NCBI GenBank assembly: GCA_037968815.1 | Contig: JBBKWF010000008.1 | Span: 1 to 64,000 of the forward strand | Source: Pseudopedobacter sp037968815 | GTDB lineage: Bacteria; Bacteroidota; Bacteroidia; Sphingobacteriales; Sphingobacteriaceae | DNA: 64,000 nucleotides | Direction of reading: 5' to 3' | In this document: piece by piece, positions 50,164 to 59,575 of the stretch | Position numbering within the stretch: the stretch's first letter is position 1 | Layout: each line of letters opens with the position of its first letter | Notes under the pieces: model-generated | What the model was told of the DNA's origin: nothing | Seen by the model: the letters and a program-made list of their open reading frames with translations, nothing else | The model's database searches: none | Translations under genes and position numbers: made by a program

Positions 50164-51516
50164 ATGAAAGGGCAAGGGAATTACTGGTTAAAGTCGGGGA
50201 TTATTAATGTTTTCCAAAACGCGGCAAGCTCTATATTTGGTTTAGGAAGTTTTTTTCTTTTAATAAGGAGTTTATCCACACATGATTATGGGGTTTGGAT
50301 TGTTTACATGACCACAATCACTATCTTAAATATCTTTAGAGATGGCTTAATTAGAAATGCTTTAATCAAATTTTTATCTGGTGCTGTCGAAGAAGAAAAG
50401 CCGAAAATTATGTCGGCTGCGTTCACAATTAATTTACTGATTACTGTTGTGATCGTGGGTTTAAATCTGTCTTTAGGTGCGTTTTTAGCCCGTTTGCTCA
50501 ACTCTCCCGAACTGATTAATCTGTTTTATCTTTTCAATATTGTTTATATACTTAACGGGATATTAACACAGTTTAACTGTATTGAACAGGCACATTTCAA
50601 ATTTAAGGGTGTTTTTGTTTCCAATACAACTTTCCAAGTGATTTTCTTCGCATTTGTTCTGTACTCTTATATATTTAAGACAAATATTCAGCTATATCAA
50701 CTGGTAATTGTACAAATTATCGGCTCGGCATGTGCAACGCTTATCGCTTTTATCTATACGAAACCTTTTTTAAATTTTGCTATCGGCATTTATAAAGATT
50801 GGATGCTAAAGCTGTTTAATTACGGTAAATATGCTTTTGGTACTTCTATGAGCTCTATCTTATCGGGCACTGTAGATCAATTAATGCTTTCTAGTATTAT
50901 TTCTCCAAGTGCATCTGGTGTATTTAATGTGGCGGTTAGGATTGTTAATATAATAGATATTCCAACAAGTGCCGTAGCAAATATTGTTTTCCCACAAAGT
51001 TCCAAACGTATAGAAACAGAGGGGAAGGACGCCATAAAATATCTTTATGAAAAGTCCGTGGGGACAATTTTAGCTATTTTAATCCCAGGCCTAATTTTTA
51101 TTTATATTTTCCCAAGTTTTGTGTTGTTTTTATTAGCGGGAGAGAAGTATACTGATGCAGTTCCGTTATTACGTATAACTTTACTTTATGCGTTACTTAT
51201 ACCATTTGGTCGACAATTCGGGATTATTTTAGATTCAATCGGAAAAACAAAAACCACTTTTTACATCGTAATAGTTACAGCAACACTTAATTTAACGTTA
51301 AATTACTTCTTTATTTTAAACATCGGGGTTTTGGGTGCTGCCTACGCAACTTTAGCTTCAAATATTGTAGGATTTATCATTGCGCAATATATTTTACGTA
51401 GAGAATTAGGCGTTAAATTTTATCATACTTTTGTTTATGCATATCGCTTTTATCCTGAATTTTACACCGCATATGTAAAACCACAGCTCATTAAATTTAA
51501 AAACAGAAACAAATAA
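50164..51516 (+). CDS. Polysaccharide flippase (Wzx/MATE-like)
   Basis: 450-aa inner-membrane protein with about 12-14 helices and the arrangement of oligosaccharide flippases (polysaccharide biosynthesis family): NYWLKSGIINVFQNAASSIFG at the start, GTSMSSILSGTVDQLMLSSI and SPSASGVFNVAVRIVN near the middle, and alternating helices LLRITLLYALLIPFG... to the end. Moves lipid-linked repeat units across the membrane, together with the neighbouring transferases. A Wzy polymerase is not seen in the window. Confidence 0.9.
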   Translation: MKGQGNYWLKSGIINVFQNAASSIFGLGSFFLLIRSLSTHDYGVWIVYMTTITILNIFRDGLIRNALIKFLSGAVEEEKPKIMSAAFTINLLITVVIVGLNLSLGAFLARLLNSPELINLFYLFNIVYILNGILTQFNCIEQAHFKFKGVFVSNTTFQVIFFAFVLYSYIFKTNIQLYQLVIVQIIGSACATLIAFIYTKPFLNFAIGIYKDWMLKLFNYGKYAFGTSMSSILSGTVDQLMLSSIISPSASGVFNVAVRIVNIIDIPTSAVANIVFPQSSKRIETEGKDAIKYLYEKSVGTILAILIPGLIFIYIFPSFVLFLLAGEKYTDAVPLLRITLLYALLIPFGRQFGIILDSIGKTKTTFYIVIVTATLNLTLNYFFILNIGVLGAAYATLASNIVGFIIAQYILRRELGVKFYHTFVYAYRFYPEFYTAYVKPQLIKFKNRNK

Positions 51517-52370
51517 TGATAGGCGTAAAGTTTGACGGACGTTTGGGTAATCAGCTATTTCAGTATGTTTTCTTGAAATACTTGAAGCAACGTGAGGGTA
51601 GTGGCAATGTTTTCTTTATAAATCCACACCATGCTTATATTGAAAAGTACTTCGAGTTAGAAGGTCGCGATAATTTTTTATTAGGGTCTAAACCTTACTC
51701 TGCAATTACCAGAGTGCTACCGTTAGTATTGAAATTGAAACCGGTTTATATCCATAATTGGATTATTCCAAAAGAACTTGTACTGAAAAACTGGTCGGTT
51801 TATGTAGGTTATTTTCAATCAGATTATTACTATCAACAGCTGCAACAAAAGCCAACTTTTAAAATTAAACAAACTTATCGCGATGACTTTGAAAATTTAT
51901 ACGGTAAGCTTTATCGCGAAAATAAAACAGTAGTAGTCCATATTCGTCGTACAGATTATATGAATTATGGAGAACGCCGGAAACGAGACATTTCTTTACC
52001 GATGGCTTATTTCAAAAAGCGTTTAGAAGCGATAGAAAATCTGCAGGATTATAAAGTGATTTTTGTAAGCGATGATATTAAACACGTAAAAGAGGTTTTT
52101 CCGCCACAAGAAAACTACGTTTTCTCAGAGAACAACGAAATTGTTGATTTTCAAGTTATCCAAAATGCCGATATCAGTATTATTTCTAATAGTACTTTTG
52201 CTTGGTGGGCAGCATACCTTAGTCCTAAAAACAATACTGTTTATGCTCCAAAAAACTGGTTTGGTTTTAAAATAAAAGCAGAACACCCTCGTGGAATTAT
52301 GACGGATAAGTTTGTGTGGTGCGATGTGATTGAGGGCACTGATAAATCAAAAACAGGAAGTAAAAAGTAA
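51516..52370 (+). CDS. Alpha-1,2-fucosyltransferase (GT11)
   Basis: 284-aa GT11 enzyme: GVKFDGRLGNQLFQYVF at the start, HIRRTDYMNYG (GDP-fucose-binding HxRR.DY), and SIISNSTFAWWAAYLS near 225-240. These three motifs define bacterial FutC/WbgL-type fucosyltransferases. Adds terminal fucose to the polysaccharide. Its ATG overlaps the flippase stop (TAATG). Confidence 0.93.
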   Translation: MIGVKFDGRLGNQLFQYVFLKYLKQREGSGNVFFINPHHAYIEKYFELEGRDNFLLGSKPYSAITRVLPLVLKLKPVYIHNWIIPKELVLKNWSVYVGYFQSDYYYQQLQQKPTFKIKQTYRDDFENLYGKLYRENKTVVVHIRRTDYMNYGERRKRDISLPMAYFKKRLEAIENLQDYKVIFVSDDIKHVKEVFPPQENYVFSENNEIVDFQVIQNADISIISNSTFAWWAAYLSPKNNTVYAPKNWFGFKIKAEHPRGIMTDKFVWCDVIEGTDKSKTGSKK

Positions 52371-52410
52371 AAAGACTTACGTTGTTGTAATCGATTTGTT
52401 TTATAAATGT

Positions 52411-52445
52411 CGTCATCTTGAACGATTTGAAACATCTCACAAACA
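52411..52445. repeat. Dispersed intergenic repeat, second copy
   Basis: CGTCATCTTGAACGATTTGA followed by AACATCTCACAAACA shares about 25 of 35 positions with 20158-20191. It lies in the 225-base gap between the fucosyltransferase and ubiE, which otherwise holds the ubiE promoter. Confidence 0.5.
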
Positions 52446-52582
52446 GGTATCCGACCATATTAAGCGCTTAGTACAAATTAGTGCAAGTAGTGTGAAAACA
52501 ATCTATTAGATTCTGTGCTCATAAATAAGCTTCCGGCCTCAAGCTTTCCACTTTTAGCCTTCTTCGCTTGTTAAAATAAAAT

Positions 52583-52590
52583 TATCTTTG
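52583..52590 (+). promoter_or_regulatory. ubiE -7 promoter box
   Basis: TATCTTTG, matching TAnnTTTG, ends five bases before the ATG at 52596, so the transcript is leaderless or nearly so. No TTG is at the usual 19-21 base spacing upstream (nearest gives 12). Confidence 0.55.
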
Positions 52591-52595
52591 CGCCA

Positions 52596-53330
52596 ATGAT
52601 GTCAGAAAATGTTACTCCATATAAAGACCAACAGGTAACCAAAAAGGAACAGGTTGCTACCATGTTTAATAATATCTCTAAAACTTATGATTTTTTAAAT
52701 CATTTTATGTCGCTCGGGATTGATATTGTATGGCGTAAAATGGCTATTAAAGAGCTTTTAAAAGATAAACCACAAACTATTTTAGACGTGGCAACCGGAA
52801 CTGGCGATTTTGCTTTCGAGGCTTTAGAGATTTTAAAACCTAAAAAGATTGTCGGAGTAGACATATCTGAAGGGATGCTTGCAATTGCTAAAGAAAAAAT
52901 CATCAAGCGTAAAAAGTCTGATGTATTTGAAGTTAAACTAGGTGATTCGGAAAAGCTACTTTTCGAAAATGACAGTTTTGACGCCATCACCGTTGCTTAC
53001 GGGGTACGTAATTTTGAGAATTTAGAAAAAGGTATTGCAGATATGCTCCGCGTTTTAAAACCAGGAGGTAAAGCAGTGATTTTAGAGTTTTCTAAACCCA
53101 AAGTATTCCCGGTGAAGCAACTTTATAACTTCTACTTCCAACACGTAACACCAACCATCGGGAAAGTTTTTTCAAAAGATGCCAGTGCTTACTCTTACTT
53201 ACCAGAATCGGTAAACGCTTTTCCAGATGGTAAAAGTTTTACAGCTTTAATGGATAAAGTGGGTTACAAAGATACCAAATGCCGTCCCTTAGCGTTTGGG
53301 ATTTGTTCTATATATACCGGTATTAAATGA
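52596..53330 (+). CDS. ubiE: Demethylmenaquinone methyltransferase UbiE/MenG
   Basis: Final methylation of menaquinone; SAM-dependent, 244 aa. Class I methyltransferase motifs: ILDVATGTGDFAF (SAM-binding), KIVGVDISEGML, DAITVAYGVRNFENL (family motif), and VLKPGGKAVILEFSKP. Start is ATGATG; either is possible. A 4-base overlap with the next gene suggests coupled expression, and the same pair occurs in many Bacteroidota. Confidence 0.95.
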   Translation: MMSENVTPYKDQQVTKKEQVATMFNNISKTYDFLNHFMSLGIDIVWRKMAIKELLKDKPQTILDVATGTGDFAFEALEILKPKKIVGVDISEGMLAIAKEKIIKRKKSDVFEVKLGDSEKLLFENDSFDAITVAYGVRNFENLEKGIADMLRVLKPGGKAVILEFSKPKVFPVKQLYNFYFQHVTPTIGKVFSKDASAYSYLPESVNAFPDGKSFTALMDKVGYKDTKCRPLAFGICSIYTGIK

Positions 53331-54088
53331 TTAAAATAAAAACATTCATTTGTTTTATTCTTTCAGTTTTAGCTTTAAATACCTTTGCGCAAGGTAATTA
53401 CGGTGGTGGAGTTGATGACCAAGATTTGCACTTTGGCTTTGGCTTTCAGTACATTAGCTCAGAATATAAAATCCAGAAGTTTTCAGATTGGCAAAAGCCA
53501 GCTTTTGAGGATGGGGTACAGGTTACATCAGGCTTAAAAAGTATTCGTTCCATTCAAAATCCAGGTTTTGGGATTGGTTTTGTATCTGATTTATACATCA
53601 CACCAAATGTGAATTTAAGGTTTACTCCAGTTTTTGTGTTTTCCGATAGAATTATTGATTATGAATTTGTTGATGGTGAACAAAACGATAGGCATGGAGT
53701 TCCATCACCAGAAGGTTTTACACGTAGAACAGTATCTTCCACGATGTTTGAGTTCCCGCTAGGAATTAAACTGAAATCAGACCGGAAAAATAATTTTAGA
53801 GCGTACATATTAGCAGGGATGAAGTACGGGATTGATATTGCCTCTAAGAAAAACGCCGATGACGAGGGAGATATTGCTATCCAAAAACAGCTCAAAAACA
53901 ATAAAGGGATTTTGTCTTACGATGTAGGAATTGGCTTTGATTTGTATTTCGAGTATTTTAAACTTTCGCCAGAGATTAAGTTGAGCAACTCAATCAAAAG
54001 TATTTTAAAAAGAGAAGAACATCCTTACACCAGTCCACTTGAAAAGCTTTACCTCAGAAACTTTGTTTTTAGTTTGTATTTTGAATAA
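53327..54088 (+). CDS. porT: PorT-family outer-membrane protein
   Basis: 253-aa beta-barrel protein of the PorT family, linked to the type IX secretion system and to gliding in Bacteroidota. A signal peptide (ending ALNTFAQ) is followed by beta-strand-rich segments such as GIGFVSDLYITPNVNLRFTP and GIGFDLYFEYFKLSPEIKLS, and the C-terminus FVFSLYFE ends in a typical barrel strand. Placement after ubiE is the usual one. Whether it serves type IX secretion here is not shown by the window. Confidence 0.8.
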   Translation: MIKIKTFICFILSVLALNTFAQGNYGGGVDDQDLHFGFGFQYISSEYKIQKFSDWQKPAFEDGVQVTSGLKSIRSIQNPGFGIGFVSDLYITPNVNLRFTPVFVFSDRIIDYEFVDGEQNDRHGVPSPEGFTRRTVSSTMFEFPLGIKLKSDRKNNFRAYILAGMKYGIDIASKKNADDEGDIAIQKQLKNNKGILSYDVGIGFDLYFEYFKLSPEIKLSNSIKSILKREEHPYTSPLEKLYLRNFVFSLYFE

Positions 54089-54119
54089 GGCTTCCGCATA
54101 AATTTCATAATTTCACACC

Positions 54120-54982
<863 letters not shown>

Positions 54983-55051
54983 TTATCATTAAAAAATTAA
55001 GTAAATCATTCAAAATTTTATCATTATTAAGTTATTCAAAATCATATAAAA

Positions 55052-55498
55052 ATGTTAGAAAATACCATAAACCAAGATATTAAAACTGCAATGCTTGGCA
55101 AGCAAGAAGTTGCTTTAAGAAGTTTAAGAGCGATTAAAGCCGCTTTATTGGTTGCGAAAACTGAAAAAGGCGCTTCGGCAGAAATTACTGAAGATGCAGA
55201 AATTAAAGTGTTGCAACGATTGGTGAAACAAAGAAAAGAATCAGCTGATATTTACAAAAGTCAGAACCGCGAAGACCTTTACCAAATTGAAGCAGATGAA
55301 ATTGCTGTTATCGAAAAATATTTGCCAAAACAATTAACAGATGAAGAATTAAACGCCTATATTAAAGCATTAATTGAAAAACTTAATGTAACTAGCGTTA
55401 AGGAAATGGGGAAAGTAATGGGCGTGGCAAACAAAGAGCTTTCAGGCAAAGCAGATGGTAAAGCAATATCAACAGCTATAAAAACTTTGTTACCTTAA
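55052..55498 (+). CDS. yqeY: GatB/YqeY domain protein
   Basis: 148-aa soluble helical protein: LENTINQDIKTAMLGKQEVALRSLRAIKAALL and VLQRLVKQRKESADIYKSQNR, then YLPKQLTDEELNAYI and MGKVMGVANKELSGKADGK. This is the standalone YqeY family that resembles the tail of the GatB amidotransferase. It may bind tRNA or ribosomes; function uncertain. Probably monocistronic. Confidence 0.92.
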   Translation: MLENTINQDIKTAMLGKQEVALRSLRAIKAALLVAKTEKGASAEITEDAEIKVLQRLVKQRKESADIYKSQNREDLYQIEADEIAVIEKYLPKQLTDEELNAYIKALIEKLNVTSVKEMGKVMGVANKELSGKADGKAISTAIKTLLP

Positions 55499-55625
55499 AG
55501 CTAAATTTTTATTTAAAATAGGTTAAATCATATTTTTTTTCTCAATTAGCATAGTTTTTATACTCAAATTAAAAACAGACTATTAATTTAGCACAATTAA
55601 TGCATAATACCTTTTGCGATATTTT

Positions 55626-56387
55626 ATGGAGTACTTAATTAAAGAAGAAGACGGTTTTAAATACATTGAGGAGGGCAAAGGAGAGGTATTACTTTTGCTT
55701 CACGGCTTAATGGGTGCGCTAAGCAATTGGGAACACGTAATTGAACAGTTTAAAGGGCGCTATACGGTCGTAATTCCGGTGCTCCCAATATATGACTTGC
55801 CTTTGCTAACTACTGGAGTAAAATCGCTTGCAAAGTATATTCATAAGTTTGTTAAGTTCAAAAACTACCAGCAGGTTACCCTTTTAGGAAACTCTTTAGG
55901 TGGCCATGTAGGTTTAGTTTACACTTTATCTCATCAAGAATTTGTTAAAGCTTTAGTTTTAGCAGGAAGTTCTGGTTTGTATGAAAATGCTTTTGGAGGA
56001 TCTTTTCCAAAAAGAGAGAACTATGATTTTATAAAAGAAAAAGTAGAATATACTTTTTATAGTCCGGCCACCGCAACTAAAGAAATGGTTGACGATGTGT
56101 ACGAGACAGTAAATAATAGAAACAAAGTCATCAGAATTTTAGCCATGGCAAAATCAGCCATTAGGCATAACATGGCTAAAGACTTATCTAAAATTAAAGT
56201 CCCAGTGGCATTAATATGGGGTAAAGAGGATAAAATAACTCCTCCAGAGGTGGCTATTGAATTTAATCAACTTTTGCCAGACTCTGAGTTAAGCTGGATT
56301 GACGAATGTGGGCATGCACCAATGATGGAGCAACCAGAAGCATTTAATGCACAGCTCGAAATTTTCTTAGAAAAGAGAGGTCTTTAA
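55626..56387 (+). CDS. Alpha/beta-hydrolase
   Basis: 253-aa hydrolase. Nucleophile elbow GNSLGG with Ser90, Asp in IWGKEDKITPP and His in CGHAPMMEQP complete the triad; LLLHGLMGALSNWE holds the oxyanion region (HG). Cytoplasmic with unknown ester or lactone substrate. I use the ATG at 55626; a TTG at 55614 is in frame but sits in CTTTTGCG, part of a probable promoter. Stop overlaps the next start. Confidence 0.88.
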   Translation: MEYLIKEEDGFKYIEEGKGEVLLLLHGLMGALSNWEHVIEQFKGRYTVVIPVLPIYDLPLLTTGVKSLAKYIHKFVKFKNYQQVTLLGNSLGGHVGLVYTLSHQEFVKALVLAGSSGLYENAFGGSFPKRENYDFIKEKVEYTFYSPATATKEMVDDVYETVNNRNKVIRILAMAKSAIRHNMAKDLSKIKVPVALIWGKEDKITPPEVAIEFNQLLPDSELSWIDECGHAPMMEQPEAFNAQLEIFLEKRGL

Positions 56388-57049
56388 TGATTGCTAGTGA
56401 ACTCATATCTACTGTAATAACTCCACTAAAAGCTTCTGATAGCATTCAGAAAGCTTTGGATTCTATGGCGGATTTTAGAGTTAATCATTTGCCAATTGTT
56501 AATGATACACACTTTTTAGGTTTACTTTCCGGAGATGATTTAATTGACGAAACAGAGACTAGTGAGCCTGTTGCTGCGGTTACATTGTCTTTAATTAATC
56601 CCTACGTTTTAGAAAATCAGCATGTTTACGATGTGATAAAAACATTGAGCGAACAAAAACTGAGCGTTTTGCCAGTGCTGGACGAAAAAATGAACTATTT
56701 GGGGGTTATCTGTATTGAAGATATCGTTGAATATTTAGCCACTTTAACGGCTGCAACTGATCCGGGCGGTATAATTGTGTTAGAGATTTCTAATCGTGAT
56801 AACTCCTTAGCTCATATTGCTCAAATTGTAGAATCAGATAATGCACAAATTTTGAGTTCATACGTGGATGAACTCCCTAACTCTACCAAACTCACCGTAA
56901 CCTTAAAAGTTAATAAAGTGGATATTACACAAATTGTTGCATCGTTTTTACGATACGATTATGAAGTGTTAGCGACTTTTAACCACACTAATCAGAAGTC
57001 AAATGGAGCAGATAGGTATGATTCTTTAATGAATTACCTAAGCTTTTAA
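56387..57049 (+). CDS. CBS-domain pair protein
   Basis: 220-aa cytoplasmic protein with two CBS motifs (about 5-60 and 70-125: ISTVITPLKASDSIQKALD, LSVLPVLDEKMNYLGVICIEDIVEY) and a C-terminal ACT-like ferredoxin fold (GGIIVLEISNRDNSLAHIAQIVESD). CBS pairs bind adenine nucleotides. Its stop is 11 bases before NAD kinase, so it might report nucleotide state to that enzyme (inference). Confidence 0.87.
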   Translation: MIASELISTVITPLKASDSIQKALDSMADFRVNHLPIVNDTHFLGLLSGDDLIDETETSEPVAAVTLSLINPYVLENQHVYDVIKTLSEQKLSVLPVLDEKMNYLGVICIEDIVEYLATLTAATDPGGIIVLEISNRDNSLAHIAQIVESDNAQILSSYVDELPNSTKLTVTLKVNKVDITQIVASFLRYDYEVLATFNHTNQKSNGADRYDSLMNYLSF

Positions 57050-57060
57050 ATAAAATTTAA

Positions 57061-57945
57061 ATGAAAATAGGCGTTTACGGCAGGCAATTTAACAATACTG
57101 TTATTCCATACGTTCAACAGGTTTTTGATTGTTTAGTTGCTTGTGATGCAGAAGTTGTAATCTATCAAGATTTCTATGATTTCTTAAAAGATAAACTGTT
57201 TTTACCGAAAGCTTTTAATGCATTTGAAAACCACCAGGATTTAGTTGATGGTGGCGTTGATGTTATGATAAGTTTAGGTGGAGACGGAACCATGCTAGAT
57301 ACCGTTGCCTTGGTAAAAGACTCTGGAATCCCAATGATTGGGATTAATTTTGGGCGTTTAGGCTTTTTAGCAAGCATCAATAAAGAAGAGATAAAAACTG
57401 CAATTGATAGTTTAATTAACCGTGAGTTTACACTTGATGTAAGACGGTTGTTAAAAATAGAAACCTCATCTGGTTTATTTGGTGATTTCAACTTTGCGTT
57501 GAACGATGTTACCATTATGAAACGTGACACTTCTGCTATGATATTGATTCACTGTTACTTAAATGGTGAATTTTTAAACTCATACTGGGCAGATGGTTTA
57601 ATTGTGGCTACACCAACAGGTTCAACCGCATATTCATTAAGTTGTGGTGGCCCAATTATATTCCCACAGTCTGGCAACTTTGTAATTACACCAGTTTCTC
57701 CGCACAATTTAAACGTAAGGCCAATAGTCCTTTCTGATGAAAATGAGCTTACTTTTGAGATTGAAGGTAGAAGCTCAAAATACCTAGTAAGTTGCGATTC
57801 AAGAACAGAAGTAATCAATGCGGGGACGCAATTACGTTTAAAACGAGCTGATTTCGATATAAATTTAGTAAGGCTGAACAATCAAAACTATTTATCAACG
57901 TTAAGAAATAAATTGCTTTGGGGTATAGATACCAGAAATTACTAA
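57061..57945 (+). CDS. nadK: NAD kinase
   Basis: Phosphorylates NAD to NADP. 294 aa with GGDGTML near 79-85, the second conserved stretch NDVTIMK and GLIVATPTGSTAYSLSCGGP. Dinucleotide-binding fold N-terminus (MKIGVYGRQF). Lies between the CBS protein and DUF6089 gene in a compact plus-strand run (gap of 9 bases to the next start). Confidence 0.96.
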   Translation: MKIGVYGRQFNNTVIPYVQQVFDCLVACDAEVVIYQDFYDFLKDKLFLPKAFNAFENHQDLVDGGVDVMISLGGDGTMLDTVALVKDSGIPMIGINFGRLGFLASINKEEIKTAIDSLINREFTLDVRRLLKIETSSGLFGDFNFALNDVTIMKRDTSAMILIHCYLNGEFLNSYWADGLIVATPTGSTAYSLSCGGPIIFPQSGNFVITPVSPHNLNVRPIVLSDENELTFEIEGRSSKYLVSCDSRTEVINAGTQLRLKRADFDINLVRLNNQNYLSTLRNKLLWGIDTRNY

Positions 57946-57954
57946 GCCATCTTA

Positions 57955-58752
57955 ATGACTCATTTTATCAAAGTATTTATACTTTTTTTTCTAGGTAGTA
58001 CCGTCAGCGCTTCTGCACAAACTTGGGAACTTGGTGTTACCGGTGGAGCAATGGGTTACATGGGCGATTTAAATCAAAATCATCCACTACAATTAACTGA
58101 TCCTGCATTGGGCTTTATGGTTAAAAGAAATTTTGACAGCTATTGGTCTTTAAGAATAGCTGTATTGCAAGGCAAAATCAGAGATGACGAATCAAAATCA
58201 AAGTACCAGCAAGAGATAGACAGAAATTTAAGCTTTTATTCACCCATAACTGAAGGCAGTGTAGGAGTGGAGTTTAATTTTTTTGATTATGGGTTTGAGT
58301 ACCGCCAGTCACGCTTTACCCCATTTTTATTTGCAGGTATTGCTTTAACGTCTTTTAATCCAAAAACAGACTATAACGATAGTACATACGAGTTAAAGTA
58401 TTACAAAACCGAGGGGCAGGAAAATGAATACAAAACAATCACCTATTCTGTACCATTTGGGGCAGGAGTAAAATATAATTTTGGACGCTATTTTAATATA
58501 GTTGGAGAGATAGGCTATAGAAATACAAGTACAGATTACTTGGATGATGTGAGTGGACTTTACCCAACTGTAGCGAGTATGCAGGAGAATGACGCCTCTA
58601 GAACTGCGTTAAGGTTAGAGTTATCAGACAGATCTGCTACTAAAATAGGCGTTCCGGGTACTCAACGGGGCGATTTCAGAAAAAAGGATAGTTATGTGTT
58701 TGTGGGTATAACGTTATCTTATACCTTTGTGAGCCAAAAATGTCCTTTTTAA
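57955..58752 (+). CDS. DUF6089-family outer-membrane protein
   Basis: 265-aa exported protein: signal peptide ending TVSASAQ then TWELGVTGGAMGYMGDLNQ, the opening typical of DUF6089 beta-barrel-like proteins in Bacteroidota, further strands (VGVEFNFFDYGFEYRQSRFTPFLFAGI, FGAGVKYNFGR) and a final YVFVGITLSYTF. No function known. Usually placed between nadK and uppS/bamA, as here. Confidence 0.82.
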   Translation: MTHFIKVFILFFLGSTVSASAQTWELGVTGGAMGYMGDLNQNHPLQLTDPALGFMVKRNFDSYWSLRIAVLQGKIRDDESKSKYQQEIDRNLSFYSPITEGSVGVEFNFFDYGFEYRQSRFTPFLFAGIALTSFNPKTDYNDSTYELKYYKTEGQENEYKTITYSVPFGAGVKYNFGRYFNIVGEIGYRNTSTDYLDDVSGLYPTVASMQENDASRTALRLELSDRSATKIGVPGTQRGDFRKKDSYVFVGITLSYTFVSQKCPF

Positions 58753-58775
58753 AATAAAAAATTGCGTTTTAATAC

Positions 58776-59516
58776 ATGAGTTTCAAAGAAAAGTTAAATC
58801 TTGATAAATTGCCACAGCATATAGCCGTTATTATGGATGGTAATGGTAGATGGGCTAAAGAAAAAGGCAAATTAAGAGTTTTTGGGCACAAAAATGGAGT
58901 GTTGGCAGTACGTGATACTGTTGAAGGCGCTGCAGAATTAGGCGTAAAAAATCTTACCCTTTATGCGTTTTCTACCGAAAATTGGAACCGACCAAAATTT
59001 GAGGTTACGGCTTTAATGGAGCTTTTGGTAAGTACCATCAATAAAGAAACCAAAACATTAATGGAAAATGATGTCCGTTTAAATGCAATTGGTGATTTAG
59101 GCTCTTTACCAAAAAGATGTTATCAAGAATTACAAGAAGCTATTGCAAAAACAGCAAATAACAAAGGTTTAACTTTAACGCTGGCGCTTTCTTACAGTTC
59201 ACGCTGGGAAATTGTAAATGCAACCAAGCAAATAGCGTTAGATACCGCAAGTGGTAAAATAAAGCAAGAAGAAATTGATGAAAAACTTTTCGAAAGCTAT
59301 CTATCCACACATAACCTTCCGGATCCAGAATTAATGATTAGAACAAGTGGAGAGCACCGTATTAGCAATTACCTGTTATGGCAATTGGCTTATGCAGAGC
59401 TGTATTTTACATCAAAACTCTGGCCAGATTTCCGTCGAGAAGATTTATTTGAAGCTATTTTTAATTATCAACAAAGAGAGCGTAGGTTTGGTTTAACTAG
59501 CGAACAGCTCAGCTAA
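58776..59516 (+). CDS. uppS: Isoprenyl transferase (undecaprenyl diphosphate synthase)
   Basis: Makes undecaprenyl diphosphate, the lipid carrier of peptidoglycan and the polysaccharide cluster. 246 aa with AVIMDGNGRWAKEKG (catalytic Asp, about 20-34), LYAFSTENWNRP, and LPDPELMIRTSGEHRISNYLLWQ. Domain layout and length are normal for UppS. First of the envelope biogenesis run. Confidence 0.96.
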   Translation: MSFKEKLNLDKLPQHIAVIMDGNGRWAKEKGKLRVFGHKNGVLAVRDTVEGAAELGVKNLTLYAFSTENWNRPKFEVTALMELLVSTINKETKTLMENDVRLNAIGDLGSLPKRCYQELQEAIAKTANNKGLTLTLALSYSSRWEIVNATKQIALDTASGKIKQEEIDEKLFESYLSTHNLPDPELMIRTSGEHRISNYLLWQLAYAELYFTSKLWPDFRREDLFEAIFNYQQRERRFGLTSEQLS

Positions 59517-59575
59517 TTTTACTTTTAACATAAATTAACAAAGAATAGAAGTATTTTAGCCCCATAATCAAGTAA